Of a stretch of DNA of 64,000 nt, positions 35,000 through 47,079 are shown piece by piece. The stretch spans positions 16,377,921-16,441,920 of the forward strand of contig OZ020269.1 in NCBI GenBank assembly GCA_963971225.1, in the 5' to 3' direction. Positions within the stretch are counted from its first letter, which is position 1, and the number at the start of each line of letters is the position of its first letter. Origin of the DNA: Melieria omissa. Its lineage: Eukaryota; Arthropoda; Insecta; Diptera; Ulidiidae. Under the pieces are notes generated by a model that did not search any database, was not told where the DNA came from, and saw nothing but the letters and a program-made list of their open reading frames with translations. Made by a program: the position numbers and the translations under genes.

Positions 35000-37079
35000 T
35001 AACAAAAATAATCACTACTCAAAATGCCAGTCAGGTATTTGCTTTTCTATTGCATCCTTCCGCACGATTTCGGCGCGAATCAACAATTCTTAGCAGCTAT
35101 TAAGCGATACGGTAGCGCAACTCTATGCGTCGCTGATGGCTGTCACCAACGTTTGTGACTCTTTGCTGTTGCTGCTGTCGAAACCGAGCGCACTTTCCGC
35201 TTGGCTGACAAAGCTTGTGCCGACTGGCTGGCCACGGCTCCTTGCGGATGCGGCACCGTTTGCCACCTAAAGCGCGCATTTTTGTTCATTGCGGTTTGCA
35301 GTTGTGCGCCTTCACTGCTTTCACTTTTTTCTTTCTTTCTTCATATTCACTGCTAATTTTTGCTGCTTGTCCTTGTCTTCAGCGCGCTGCGGTCTGCTGA
35401 GGCTGAATTTAATTTGCCTGGCGCACGTTTGAAGTGTCATCGCTAGCGATGTGTGTATGTGTGTGCTGCATATGTTTGTGTGCTTTTGATGCGTACGTGT
35501 CCGGCGCTTTGCAGCACGCACTGCGCTTAGCAATTACCATCGTCGCACCAAGGCCAGCTGTAAAATTTCATTTGTCTAATGAGCCCTTCGGTGCTTTGGC
35601 CACATTTACTCGATTGGCTCGAAACTCGACATTGGGTCCTTTGTACATTCTGCACGGTTTGTGCACATTTGAACAAAAACGCCAGCAATTAAATGTTTGC
35701 TAAAAGAAACAAAAACAAAAATACAAAAATCAGTAAATTGAATTGTTGGTTAATAAAGTTAAATCGCTACTTAATTTTAACGACTGCGCGTAGTTTCCTT
35801 AAATTAAATAATGCAATGTTTAAATGCATAAAATCTAGCAAAGCAACAAACCATGTTTTTGTTGCTGCTTTTAATCCCTTCCGTTGCGGCGCTGTAATCA
35901 ATTAACAATTTTGTTGCCATTGATTTGTTGTTGATGTTGCTGCATTGGCACTGCTGGCATTGTCAGCGCGGGTGGAGGCAACTGACTGGCATTTGGCGCC
36001 AATAAATGATGACAGCGAATGCATGAACACGTCATCAGTGCAAAATGGCTCCATTGCGTGGTTGGTCAGTGTTCAACGAGGGGGAGGGAAGAGTAAATAA
36101 AGCACATTGCTGTAATCACATAGTTGCCAGACTTAAGAATTCGAAAAAAGGTAATAGATATCTCTGGTTTGTGAGAAACAAAGACTGAATTTAGAGCTAT
36201 TTAATTTAATTTAGAACTAACAGTGTTTCGTTGTATTCTTTTCTCAGATTTCATTTTGTTGATATTTTCTGCAACACTTCAAACAACCTTTTTTTACGTT
36301 CCACCATCACTTTTCCATTTTCAATCAACTCTGACCTATTAAAATAAACGCTTTCCTCATTTACTTTTGACCTTTTATACCCAAAAGTTTTAATTTTTAA
36401 TTATTTAACGCTTTACCACTTCTTCACTGAAATCTGAAATTTTTTTTAAAACACACAAAATGTCATCCTCTTTCAGAATGTCATCCTCCTTAATAAAACT
36501 CAATTCGTGACCATTACAACAACACTGAAACTTGCCCAACTTAGAAAAGGCTTACAGCCAACGCGCATTTTGAAATCCGCTTAGCATTCAAACGTTTGGC
36601 AACGCCCACAACATTTTCGTTCATTTGTGCACCACAGAGCCCATGATGGGTTTGGGGGCACATGGCAGCCATGACGGCAGTGACATCGTCTGGCGCACGT
36701 AAACCGGCGCTGAACTTTTACGAACACATTTCGATGGTTATTGACTTTTAACAGAAAAATTGATGTAATGCAATTAGTTTTACTGTTATTTTGTGCTGCG
36801 ACAAACGCCGTGCATGGAGGACAGCCAAAGTCCGGCAATGGTTTTTTATGGGTCTGCAACACTCGTACGTCATCGGAGCCGAGTGAGTGTGAACTAAACA
36901 CATTGGATGAGGCAGCCATGGGTGCAATGACTGGGCTGTCAGTAGGCAATAAACGAAATTCGATTAAAATTCAAGCGACAACGAGTAATCGTGCAGCCAT
37001 TAACAGTTATATGGACAACATGTGTAAACTTTTGCAAACGCTGCACATCAGCTGGCAATTATGGCTGTAATTAGGCTTA
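35000..37079. other. Non-coding stretch with one weak small-protein candidate
   Basis: The part at 35,050-36,060 is GC-richer and single-copy-looking. A 100-aa open frame at 36,768-37,070 begins with a signal-peptide-like MQLVLLLFCAATNAVHGG but has no recognisable family. An open frame of similar length lies on the other strand, so it is not called. Confidence 0.4.
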
Positions 37080-38190
37080 AATGCTCGCAATAAACAACTT
37101 TGCTAAACATTTTGCAAATGCATCGTGTAAGTTGATGAAGCATGGCGATTCTCTTGTGAAGCGAGCAATGATCCCATAGTGAATGTTGTTTGATGAGATT
37201 ATCAGGGAAAAATGTCTCAGAGAAGTTGAGCAATGCACAAAAGAACATGGAATGCCATTTCAGTGCAATAGTTGAAGGTTAAGGCGTGAAAACTTACGAT
37301 TGCAGGCACTTTTTAAAACAACTTTTTTAAGCAACTTTGCGCAGACGTTCTGTAAGTTGATGAAGCATGGCGAATCTGTTGTAAAGAGAGCAATGATCCT
37401 ATAGTGAATGTTGGTTTATGAGATTATCAGGGAAAAATGTATCAGAGAAGTCGAGCAATGCACAAAGGACATCGGTGCAATAGTTGAAGGTTAAAGCATG
37501 GAAGCTTTTGATTGCAGGTACTTTTTTAAAACAACTTTTGTAAGCAACTTTGTTAAGTTGATGAAGCATGGGGATTGTTTGCAGTAGCGAGCAATGATCC
37601 CATGGTTAATGTTGTTTGATAAGATTATCAGGGAAAAATGTTTCAGAGAAGTCGAGCAATGCACAAAGGACATTGAAAGCCGTTTCAGTGCAATAGTTGA
37701 AGGTTAAGGCATGAAAACTTACGATTGCAGGTACTTTTGTAAAACTTTTTTAAGCAACTTTTTGCAGATGTCCTTTAAGTTGATGAAGCATGGCGACTTT
37801 CTCATGAAGCGAGCAATGCTCCCATATTGTGATAAATATCCCAGAGAAGTCGAACAAAACACAGAAGACATGGAATGCGGTCATAGTTGAAGGTTTTCGA
37901 TTGCAGGTACTTAAAAAAACAAAAAAAACATTTTAAAACAACTTTGCTAAATATTTTGTGAAAATTTCCTTTAAATTGATGAAGCATGGCGGTTCTCTTA
38001 TGAAGCGTGCAATGCTGTCCATAGTCAACTCAGCTTTACGAAATTGTTACATAAAGGTTAGGAAGATCTCGAAGCACAAAGACATTGAATTCAGTTTCAG
38101 TGCCAAAGTTAGACATGAAAACTTTGCATTGCAGCATTATTTTTTTAATTTTTTCCATGAAGCTGTATAATTTAGTTGAAGATATAATTA
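37080..38190 (+). repeat. Tandem array 6 (about 200-225-bp unit, five copies)
   Basis: The phrase GTTGATGAAGCATGG recurs at about 37,131, 37,356, 37,557, 37,779 and (as ATTGATGAAGCATGG) 37,974. The unit also contains GCGAGCAATGATCCCATAG, GATTATCAGGGAAAAATGT, CAGAGAAGTCGAGCAATGCA and GTGCAATAGTTGAAGGTTAA. The later copies are shorter and more diverged. Confidence 0.95.
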
Positions 38191-38351
38191 AGTTTTTAGT
38201 TAACAAAACTTTTTTTATTCAACTTTGTTCAAACATAATTGAATATGTAAATAGACGAGCGGTGATTTTTTTGAAGTACACTTGAAAAAAATTCAGTAAA
38301 ATTGCGCAAAACACCGAACCGAAAAAGAAGAAAATAATGAAAGTAAACATG

Positions 38352-39041
38352 ATTTAGTGCACGATTTGTCGATTTCGGTGATGAAGAAATTCTCATTTTA
38401 TGCAGTTTAGTAAAAACGTATATGAGTCAAAAAATTTTGGGGCTAGAGTGGAGTTAAATGGTTCGCATCGAGATCAAAGTTCACAAAAAAAGCTGGAATA
38501 TTTGACAAATTGCACCACAACTGCTCAGAAGTTGTTCTTAGAGGGTTAAAATCGATGACTACTGACCCCACTAATTTTCCCTACTGAACATTTTTTTCAA
38601 ACATATTTATACCCTGTCCCCAATCCTGAATAATGCTCCCATACAAAATGATCGTTTTTGTAAAAAAGACACCAACTGCCCCCAAGTTAGCGCCAGATGT
38701 GTCAAATGTAGCACTAACAATAATTTATTTTCTCTTCTGAATGTTTCTTCCAAACATATATACCCGCTATCTCCAAGTCTTAAGGGATCTGCCATACAGA
38801 ACTAGCCATTTTCTATGGTATTTGTTTTCCACTTGTAAATGTAAGTAGTAGTAAAGTAAACAAGGAAACATCGTATCTCGAAAACTATTGAAATGATTTG
38901 AATGATTTACGCAGCAATCGGCAGCATTCTTGAGTACAAAAAATACAAAATTTCTTAGGGTTCAGAAATTCGCCACCAGAAGGCACCCACCCATACAATC
39001 GGCGTCGTGAAGCTCAAACTTTTGGGTTTCTACGAATCGAA
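38352..39041 (+). repeat. Unknown interspersed repeat, copy C
   Basis: Same orientation as copy A and most diverged of the three. It starts near TTAGTGCACGATTTGTCG and ends at TTTTGGGTTTCTACGAATCG, about 100 bp short of the far end of copies A and B. At that point a small pogo-like MITE begins. Confidence 0.78.
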
Positions 39042-39218
39042 CAGTGCTTTTCGCTTATAACGAACCCGTTTAAAACGATTTTCCGCCTAAAACAAACCAA
39101 TTTCCAAAGTACGCGCTTTATGTTTTTGCTTATTACGAACCCCTTTTAAAGTGAACTTTCGGTTAAAACGAACCATTTTGCCCGGTCCCTCGAAGTTCGC
39201 TTTGAGCGAAAAGTACTG
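39042..39218. mobile_element. pogo/Tigger-like MITE (177 bp)
   Basis: The inverted ends are CAGTGCTTTTCGCTTATAAC (left) and CAGTACTTTTCGCTCAAAGC (reverse complement of the right). The right flank is TA. The left flank is AA, so the TA duplication is imperfect. CAGTA-type ends and TA targeting are usual for pogo-like elements. Internally GCTTATAACGAACCC and GCTTATTACGAACCC are duplicated. It is non-coding. Confidence 0.65.
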
Positions 39219-40353
39219 TATATAAAAAAGAATACCTAAGAAGAAAAAATGAAATAAAAATATTACGAAAAATTAAATAAAAATTTTTTTATTAATTGTA
39301 TTAAAAAAATTATTAAATTTTTTTTATTTATTTTATTAATTTATTTAATTTTAATTTTAATTAATTAATTTTTTTATTTCAATTCGATTATTTTTTATTC
39401 ATTATTATTTTTATTAAATATTTCTATTCATTTCTTTTGCTCAGTGTAAACAAACAAATATCCGCAGGTCCATTGGTTGCCATATGAGCAAAACACAACG
39501 TCGGCCATTTGGCGTTGTTTACTGATAAAATAAAATTGGTTAGTAAATATTTATGCAAATTACCTTGTTGTGGTTGTTTTGTGTGATAGGCTTGTTAAAA
39601 ACGTTGTTAGTTAGTGTTTTTGTTGTTGTTTTTGCATAAGGTATTTACTTATTTGTGTGATTGGCAGTGCATGGCTGGTGAAAGCAAAACAATGAAAATG
39701 ATTGTTTTTGAAGGTTAAAGTGAAGTAAAGAGTAGAATGTCTAAATTGCTATTTATGCAATTTGGGTTACTAGAAGGCAATTTAAATATTTAATTTTGAA
39801 TTTAAATAAATGTGTGTGTGTGTGTATTTTAAGAGATTAAAGTTGGCCTTTGAAAGTGATTTCATAGACTTGAATAAAGACATTAATTATTTCCAGCACG
39901 TGATACCGTTTTGACTGCAAGTTGCTTTGCAGATTTACGCTGAAGAGTTACTTAAATGCTTATAAAATAGTGTTTACGTTTTACATTTTAGAAGTGCTAT
40001 AAGACTGAGAGATTTTTTCAAAACAATAAGAAAACTAGGAGCTTTTATCTGTCTTTACGTGTTAAATCGAATTTTCAAAGGATAATTTGTTCTTCTTAAG
40101 GTCAGAGATGAGAGATGCTCAAAAGTTAATAAATTTCTTATATTTATGCAAATACAATTTGAAACTCGTCTACTATTGTCTACCCCTCTGTCTCCCATTT
40201 ATGATCAAAATCTTTATGGCAATCGATCCTGCAATTAGTGAAGTGGAGATACCGCCCTGGTATTGACACCTTTACGTTCAAGTATAATTTTTAATAGCAT
40301 CAAATCAGCCCAGTTTCAAGCTGAAAGTATCGAGTATGTTTCTAGTATATACT
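39219..40353. other. AT-rich non-coding stretch
   Basis: The part at 39,230-39,430 is A/T low complexity. There is a short (GT)n tract near 39,812-39,826. No gene was recognised. Confidence 0.45.
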
Positions 40354-41338
40354 AAATTTATTTATTTATTTAAGTCTACGGAAAAAACCTTACAGACCAT
40401 AGGAGTGACATGTAATGTACATTAAAGACTTAACACTACGGATTAAGAGCTAAGTAGCCTTTCAAGGCATTGCGAAAAATATTCCTGGTAGACGAGATAT
40501 CTAAGTCTAAAGAATTAAGAATGAGGTTAAACTCAGCCAACACTCTATTAATAGGAGCATTCGAGCCAAACAGAGTTTTGCTGAAACCCACATTAAACAA
40601 AACGGAGCGGCGAAGAATTCTGCCCGGAACGTAGAAGTTAACTTTACTAAGAAGGGCGGGGCAATCCACCCTCCCATTAATAACATCAAAAATAAAAGAA
40701 ATGGACAAGAAAGTCCTTCTATTGCGCAATGACATAAGGTTAAGTAACAGACACCGAGAAGTATATGAAGGTAAAGGTTCGGCAAAATTTAGCGAACGAA
40801 GAGCATGGCGAATAAACACCTTCTGAACCGACTCAAGACGATTTATATGAATTAGATGATAAGGCCTCCAAATAAAAGTAGCGTACTCCAAATTTGATCG
40901 CACAAAAGCAGAGTAAAGAGTTTTGAAAGTAAATGGGTCTGAGAAAGCCGAGCTATTACGGCGCACAAAAGCAAGCATGGAAAATGATTTAGAGATAGTG
41001 TAGTTAATATGAGGGACAAAAGTAAGCTTTGAGTCAAAGTACACTCCTAAGTCCTTAACTTCATTTCGAGACTCAAGCGCAGTTCCAGCAATGTTGTAAG
41101 ACGTGTGTATAGGATTAGACAATCTTGAAAAAGTAATATGATGACACTTTTTAACGTTAAGGAAAAGTCTGTTTCTTGAGCACCATAAAAACAAATTATC
41201 TAGCTCAGCTTGCAGAACCCGCGAATCATTAGAACAATTAATATCCGAATAGATTTTTAAATCATCTGCATACAACAAATACTTTGCAGACGAGAAACAA
41301 GTCCCAATGTCATTAATAAACAAAATAAAAAACATATT
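40354..41338 (-). mobile_element. 5'-truncated LINE (non-LTR retrotransposon)
   Basis: The minus-strand element's 3' end has a short (AAAT)n-type tail (40,354-40,372). Its 5' end is cut within the reverse transcriptase domain, as is usual for incompletely copied LINEs. No clear target duplication was found. The encoded part ends without an RNase H domain, which fits the jockey/CR1-like groups, but the clade cannot be fixed from this fragment. Confidence 0.88.
40436..41335 (-). pseudogene. LINE reverse transcriptase, C-terminal half
   Basis: A 299-aa uninterrupted frame. It begins at FILFINDI, the palm segment just before the active site, and contains the catalytic YADD at about residues 22-25. 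Next come the thumb-side motifs KDLGVYFDSKLTF, HI and VRSNLEYATFIW, then a C-terminal LINE-specific region. All upstream parts (endonuclease, fingers, first palm aspartate) are missing, so it cannot copy itself. The frame is open throughout, which suggests a fairly recent insertion. The apparent start methionine comes from the truncation point and is not the native start. Confidence 0.9.
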
Positions 41339-41582
41339 TCAATATTTCATTGAATTTAAAGTAAAATCTAAAATGATTTTTTTTTATTTTGCATACTGAA
41401 ATTTATTTAGGTCAAAATTTATGAATTCAAGATCCCGTTGGACGAAACTTATGTTTCCCGTCATTTCAGAAAAATGGTCTCAGTTTCTTCTATCTAACCA
41501 GAAGGAAGTGCAGATAGTTGGCCGGCCTAAAGACGAGAAATTTGCTATAGGCAAATCACATGAAAAAGGTGTCTGACCTACA
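41339..41582. other. Unassigned spacer between LINE and Tc1 element
   Basis: Nothing was recognised in this stretch. Confidence 0.4.
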
Positions 41583-41584
41583 TA

Positions 41585-43220
41585 CAGTGCCTCACAAAAG
41601 TATTCGGAATTCAATATTTGCAGAATGATTTGAGAAAAAAAGTTATAAATAGCAAAAAATTATGATTGAAAACCATGTAAATTGTATAAATAGACATTGC
41701 TTTTTATTTTAACACCAACACATATTTTAATTTTAACAACAATTTTGGCAAAAAACTCTTTAGCAAAACATAGCAAAACTTAAGTCACAAAAATATTCGG
41801 AAGAGAAAATATTTAAGTTATATATACAAGAAACATATTGAATTAGTAACGAGTTGCATATCCTTTCATCCTTATAACTTCCTTCAAGCGGTTTGGCATG
41901 GATGCAATCAGTTTTTGGGCTCTTTCAGGGGAAATATTGGTCCATTCTTTAACTATAACATCCATTAAACTGTCTTTTGAAGTTATGTGATATTTTCGGA
42001 TCGATCGTTCTATATCTGCCCATATATGCTCAATAGGGTTGAGATCCGGCGACTGCGGTGGTGTTTCCAGCAACTTTATATTATTGTAAAGGAACCAAAG
42101 ACTCGTGTTACGAGCCGTATGCTTCGGATCATTGTCTTGCTGAAACACAAAATCATCCAAAACTTCTCATTTTTCAGCGCTGGCTTGTAAATTATCTTTT
42201 AATATTTGGATATATAGACGATGATCCATAGTATCATTTATAAACTGTATATTGCGAACGCCATTGAGACCGAGACACCCCCACAACATTGCGTTACCAC
42301 CAGCGTGCTTAACCGAAGAGCATGTGTTTTTGGGATCCATTTCCATATTGTTTTTCCGCCATAATTTATTTCCACAATCAGGTCCAAAATGTTAAATTTG
42401 GTTTCATCGCTAAATATTACTTTGGCCCAAAACTCAATTCCATGGTTTTTGTACTTCTGCACGAACTCTAAACGCTTCTTCCGGTTCTTCGCACTGATAA
42501 GGGGTTTGATACGTGGGGTTCGTCCGTTGTAACCAGCAGCTCGCAGAGTTCTGCGTACGGTTTCATTACTGACGTGGACTCCACTGTATTCAGCGAGACT
42601 TCTATTGATTTCTGGAGCAGGATTTCGTGGTTGTGCCTTGATTTGCCTAATGGTAACAACTTTATCGCGGGGCTTTAGTTTTAGAGGTCTGCCACATCTT
42701 TGACCCAGCTTAAGTGAATTTCTTTGCAGAATGCTGTGGATGGTAGATATACTTCTCTTCGTAGATTTCGAAATCTCTTTGAGAGTTTTTCCTTCATCTC
42801 GTAGGTTTTAGATAGTTTTTCTGTCCTCCAAAGTGGTTTCTTTAGATTATCTGCCCATTTGGTCAATAAAATTTGTAATGCAAACAAAAAACAAGTACAC
42901 TTGTCAAACTTTACTGCTCAATGGAATGTAAATCTTAATAACGGCAAAATCAGTTTGACAACATGACGGGATTTTCGCAAGGGATACCATGATTGGGGAA
43001 TTACGAATACTTTTGTGAAGTTCATTATGTTGTATTTCTGTTTATAATCAAGTGTAAAGACATTGTATCCAAATTCAAATGAAATTTTATTCCAAAATGA
43101 AAGGTAATGAACCAATCAAAAGATATGAATACCTTTTATACATAATAATTTAGATTAAAGATAGATATTTTGATTATCTTTCAGAAAAATTGAAATTCCG
43201 AATACTTTTGTGAGGCACTG
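41585..43220 (-). mobile_element. Tc1-type transposon with IR/DR ends (1,636 bp)
   Basis: TA duplications lie at 41,583-41,584 and 43,221-43,222. The terminal repeats begin CAGTGCCTCACAAAAGTATT and are identical for 27 bp. A related inner repeat lies at 41,784-41,802 (TCACAAAAATATTCGGAA) and, inverted, at 43,001-43,018. The two outer-to-inner spans are nearly equal (218 and 220 bp). This double arrangement (IR/DR) is known from Minos, Paris and Sleeping Beauty-like Tc1 elements. Both ends look complete. Confidence 0.93.
41843..42858 (-). pseudogene. Tc1 transposase, nearly full length with four lesions
   Basis: Reading downwards from an ATG at 42,858 gives about 338 codons, the usual Tc1 length. 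The paired-like DNA-binding part is recognisable (DEGKTLKEIS, then STIHSILQRN, a GRP linker and VSNETVRRTLRAAGY). The catalytic DD34E residues are all present: the D of IFSDETKF, the D of FQQDNDPKHT, and the E of NPIEHIW, 34 residues further on. The lesions are TAA at 42,847-42,849, TAA at 42,808-42,810, a frameshift near 42,337 and TGA at 42,167-42,169. The gene is dead but only lightly decayed. Confidence 0.9.
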
Positions 43221-43222
43221 TA

Positions 43223-43573
43223 TGTGCCCTATGTGCTGCCTGTGGAAGGACAATGAGAGGACCACTTTCTTAGTGTCTAAAGAACACTGAGTAGCGACTA
43301 CTAAGTTTGAGACATTTGGCACTGTTGTGCTATAAAGCAACCGCTTTGACTTCTTAGCGCCCAAGAACTACTCGGCTTCATCCATAAGTCCTGTAAATTG
43401 GATGCAAATTGATAGGCAACCTCAAGTCGCTCTACAATGAATGTATCTCTGTCCAAATGATGAGCTTGCTAGGCTTTTTTAACAAAGAAAAAAATACAAA
43501 ATTGTAATGCGGCGTTTTAAAGATCATGTCATTAAATGTACTAGGCATAGACAGCCAAATCAAAATCCTCTAG
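43223..43573. other. Unassigned spacer
   Basis: Nothing was recognised; it may include degraded LINE sequence upstream of the RNase H fragment. Confidence 0.35.
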
Positions 43574-44093
43574 ATTCTAGGACACAGAGGAATTGACGGC
43601 AACGAAGAGGCAGACAGTATTGCTAGAACTGAGTGTAGCCACAACCCGCCTGGGACCGGAGCCCTTCATTGGGCTGGGCAAAAGCGCCATAGCTGAGTTA
43701 CTCAGACTTGAAGAAAGAACCAGGAACTCAGAACACTGGCTTAGCGTCTTGGGTCTTAGGAAGTCGAAAATCTTTTTTAAAGGTTATAACCCTGAATGGA
43801 GTAAAGAATGCTTCAAACTAATGAAAAAACAGCTTAGACAAGTCACTGGTTACTGGACTTCAGTTACTGGTTTTCTAAGTGGGCACTGCAGTCTAAGGAA
43901 ATATATGAATACAATTGAACTTGAAGAGGTTAGCATCTGTAGACTCTGCCGAACAGCAGAGCGGACTCTCAAAAGAAATTTTAGTACACTGCGACTCGTC
44001 ATGTCGTTGCAGGATGCATTCCCGCAGTTCTGGCTTGCAGAAGAGAAAATCAAGCACTTGAACCCTCGTGAATTACTAAGCTTTGTTATGTAG
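43574..44093 (+). pseudogene. LINE RNase H and C-terminal fragment, frameshifted
   Basis: The first frame reads GHRGIDGNEEADSIA, the conserved RNase H block of non-LTR retrotransposons with an aspartate in the AD pair. Near 43,640 the reading shifts frame, to GPEPFIGLGKSAI. It continues to TGFLSGHCSLRKYMNTI and CRLC, the Cys/His region usual after RNase H. Around 43,970 another frameshift is implied, since EILVHCDS appears in a different frame. The rest of the element is missing. It is a different LINE group from the one at 40.4 kb, which lacks RNase H. Confidence 0.75.
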
Positions 44094-44253
44094 GTGGGTT
44101 GTTCTCTAACAACTTGTAGGGAAACAAAAGATCACTTTTGATCAGAAACCCCGTCAAATTCTGTTCTATTCTGACCCTGTCAGACCTCCTTACTTGCCTT
44201 TCAGATACTCGGTAAAGTTTCAAATTCAAAAGTACTCAGTTTTTAAGAAAAAG

Positions 44254-44310
44254 CAAGAGTGCACTAGACTGTCATCCCAGAGGTCGTGGGTTCAACTCCC
44301 ACCTCGTGCA
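44254..44310 (+). mobile_element. tRNA-like fragment with B box, possible SINE
   Basis: The T-arm GTGGG, TTCAACT, CCCAC is perfect (44,286-44,302) and contains a B box (GGTTCAACTCC). The following CTCGTGC can pair 6 of 7 with GCAAGAG at 44,253-44,259, so an acceptor stem is possible. The interval between is too short for a D-arm plus an anticodon arm, so this is no working tRNA. There is no obvious A-rich tail downstream. Confidence 0.45.
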
Positions 44311-47079
44311 CGGTCCCCGCCCGTTTCCAACCAACTTTTCCAATTTTTCCTGTTCTCTAAGTTTTCATAACTCTGCAACTTACCCAAGTTCAAGGATTCC
44401 TATCGCACTCACTCCCACGCAATAGTACGGCTGTAGAAAGAAAACAAATATACAGCTACGCGGCGCATCAGCGACGCCTGCAAGGAGAAGCGGACAATAG
44501 CGAAAACAGCTCACCAAACTGATCTAGCAAGGTCCCCAACCATTCTCCTGTAACCTTCTCACACAACAGTTACCCTACGAGCGGTAGATCGGCACGAGCG
44601 GTAAGATCTTTTTCTATATTTTCTCTTTCAATATTTTCTTTTTTCGTCAAAAATTTCACTAAGAAGGTTTAGGTACTGAATAAATATTGAAAAAATTGCC
44701 AAAAATATTATTTGTGTTTTTATCATTGATTTTTATTGTCTCTTCTTCTTCTTATTTTCATTATCTCTTCTAGATGGCACCCATTCATTTCAATACATAT
44801 TCGCCCAACTTGTAGACCCACTTGCCATTGACAGCATTATTGGATTGAGCACAAACGGCAGACACACCAACACAACTTTTCGCCCAATGGAATGGAATGT
44901 CCAACGGACAACAAGATTGCAAACTAATTATCCGCAACACAGTGAAGTGTTGTCGGTTGCTGAAATTGGAGCTGTTGACGCGGTGCGAAGCGACGCTGCC
45001 AGCTGTCGCTCGGAGCCACGTGTCCCGATGTGTGATTATTTGATTTCACTGCCGCGTCGGCTCAAGCACAGCCACTGTCACCAAGGCCGGTGACGATGCT
45101 GAAGATGTCGCACAAGTGTCAAGCTGGTCGGTCGATCGGTCGGTCGTCTGTCGACCACAGTGACGATAATGTTCACAACGCTGCGAGTCACAATGCTGAT
45201 TGCATTATATCAACGCGTCGCGCGCTCGTTGATGCGTGGTGCAGCCGGCAGTCACCGGCGAGCAGACGTCGAGGTGGCAAGTGGCCAAGTTACATAATTA
45301 GACATGCACTCGTACAATTCGGCGATTATTTGCGGCCAAGGCAGACACTTGGACGCGAAAGCGCCCATCCGACACCTGAGCGTGTGTCGAAAGTACAAGA
45401 CGCCACCGCCGACGACGACGACGACGTGAATATTGATAACAACCTGCAACAACTGTTGCGGTTTACTGCGTTGACTATGCAATATCTCAACGATAGGCAA
45501 GTGAGCGCACATGTGTCTGTGTGTGTGTGTGTGCGACATGCATCAGACATCAAGCGGCCGCCGCTGCTTGCGGTTGACAGGCAATTAATTTGTGCGCTCA
45601 TTTAACTGAAATGCATTGAAATAGTAGCGCTTAATTGTGCCGTTGTTGTCCTCTACTTAGTAGCACTGCTATTTTAGTTGCCGTCTTTTAGGCGCATTGC
45701 CGCATCAACATTAACAGTGAATACCTTTCAATTTTATTACCTCCTCCAAGTACTTCGAGCTGTTCGGACTTCATTTGCTGCGCATTGTCGTCTTTGTTAG
45801 CTTTATTATTATTGAAATTTTATTTTCATTGCACACTTTTTGGCGGCATCATTAAGTATTTTTATGAGTGTTGTGCAACGCACGCATTTACCGTTTTCGA
45901 CTCGACAACAACAACTGCGCTTCGCTACTTCAATCAGCCGCGCAAACCGAGGCGCTCCACACGCGCGCCACACGCTTTTGCATATTGTTCCAACAACAAC
46001 AACAAAGCCAACAATGAGGTCCTTTTTTTATCTTTTACATTTCCAATTAACGAGCGAAATTTTCTGCTTTGTTTCGTTCGTGCAATAAATTTCACTCGAA
46101 ATGGCTGCTCGACGACTGTTGCTGCTCGGCGGCTGCTGTGGCCCATTGTCGGTTCGTTGGTTGGCTGACTGGCCGTTTGGCTGTTTGGTTGGCTTTGCCT
46201 TTTGGCTGCTGACTGTTGGTTTTTTGGACTCACAGCCGAATCCATGCCGCCGCCAACAATACCAAAATTTACTTGTTATTTTATGGTTATTATTGTTTTT
46301 TGTTGCTTTTTTATAAGCATTTTACTTACTTTTTATTATTCGATTTCTCTTGCAGTCGTCGTTGTTGGTGCTGTTGGTGTTGTGTTCATGTGTGCGAGTG
46401 TAATTGATAGTTGCCTGATAATTGATTATTTTTATGCACTGACAACAACAACAAAAAACATTGTTAAAATTGTAAAATACCACAGAGTGTTTTACGGTCG
46501 GTCCGATGTGTTTGTTTGTGCGTTCGAGGCACAAAAAAGTGGCTCAACCATTGGGACAGCGAACCAATGTTGAGTAGTCAAAGCAGTGGCATTGAGCTTG
46601 GAAGAGCAGTGGTGCCAAGAGAGCCAGAAAGGCATTATTATAATTACGGCATAAAGTTTAAGGTTATTGTGAGCATAAAACGTAAATAAAGAATTAAAAT
46701 GTCCAGGAAAATTTATAGACTATTTGGAAGAAAATCAATAATTTTTAAGTGTTGGCATAAACAATTTTCTTTGTGACGAAACTGGGTAACTCTGTAATAA
46801 AGACAAGAAATATAATTTTTGATAACTTTATCCTTCTGCCTGTCCCTTGGGGTCCATTTCACCCCAGATGCTAGTGGTGCTAGTGTCAAATTCTGTCTTG
46901 ATGCGGAAAGCAAGTGAACTTTAGAAAACAATATTCTTATGGATGAAGTTCAGTCACAATTGATTTGAGTAATGGATTCTAATGTTAAAATTGTATTTTC
47001 AATAATTAAAAAAAAAACAAAGAAGTCAACATATTTGTCATATTATATAAAGTTTTGTTTTGTTTTGTTCAAGTCCTTC
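44311..47079. other. GC-richer non-coding stretch
   Basis: A 171-codon frame at 45,090-45,605 contains a (GAC)n run (Asp repeat, about 45,414-45,427) and a (TG)n tract. The opposite strand is open too and no domain is recognised, so it is not called. CAA/GTT triplets recur at 45,900-46,460. The region may be regulatory, which is inference only. Confidence 0.4.

Noticed and set aside
45090..45605. 171-codon frame with an Asp run
   Set aside because: The opposite strand is also open, the run comes from a (GAC)n repeat, and no domain or splice context supports a gene.
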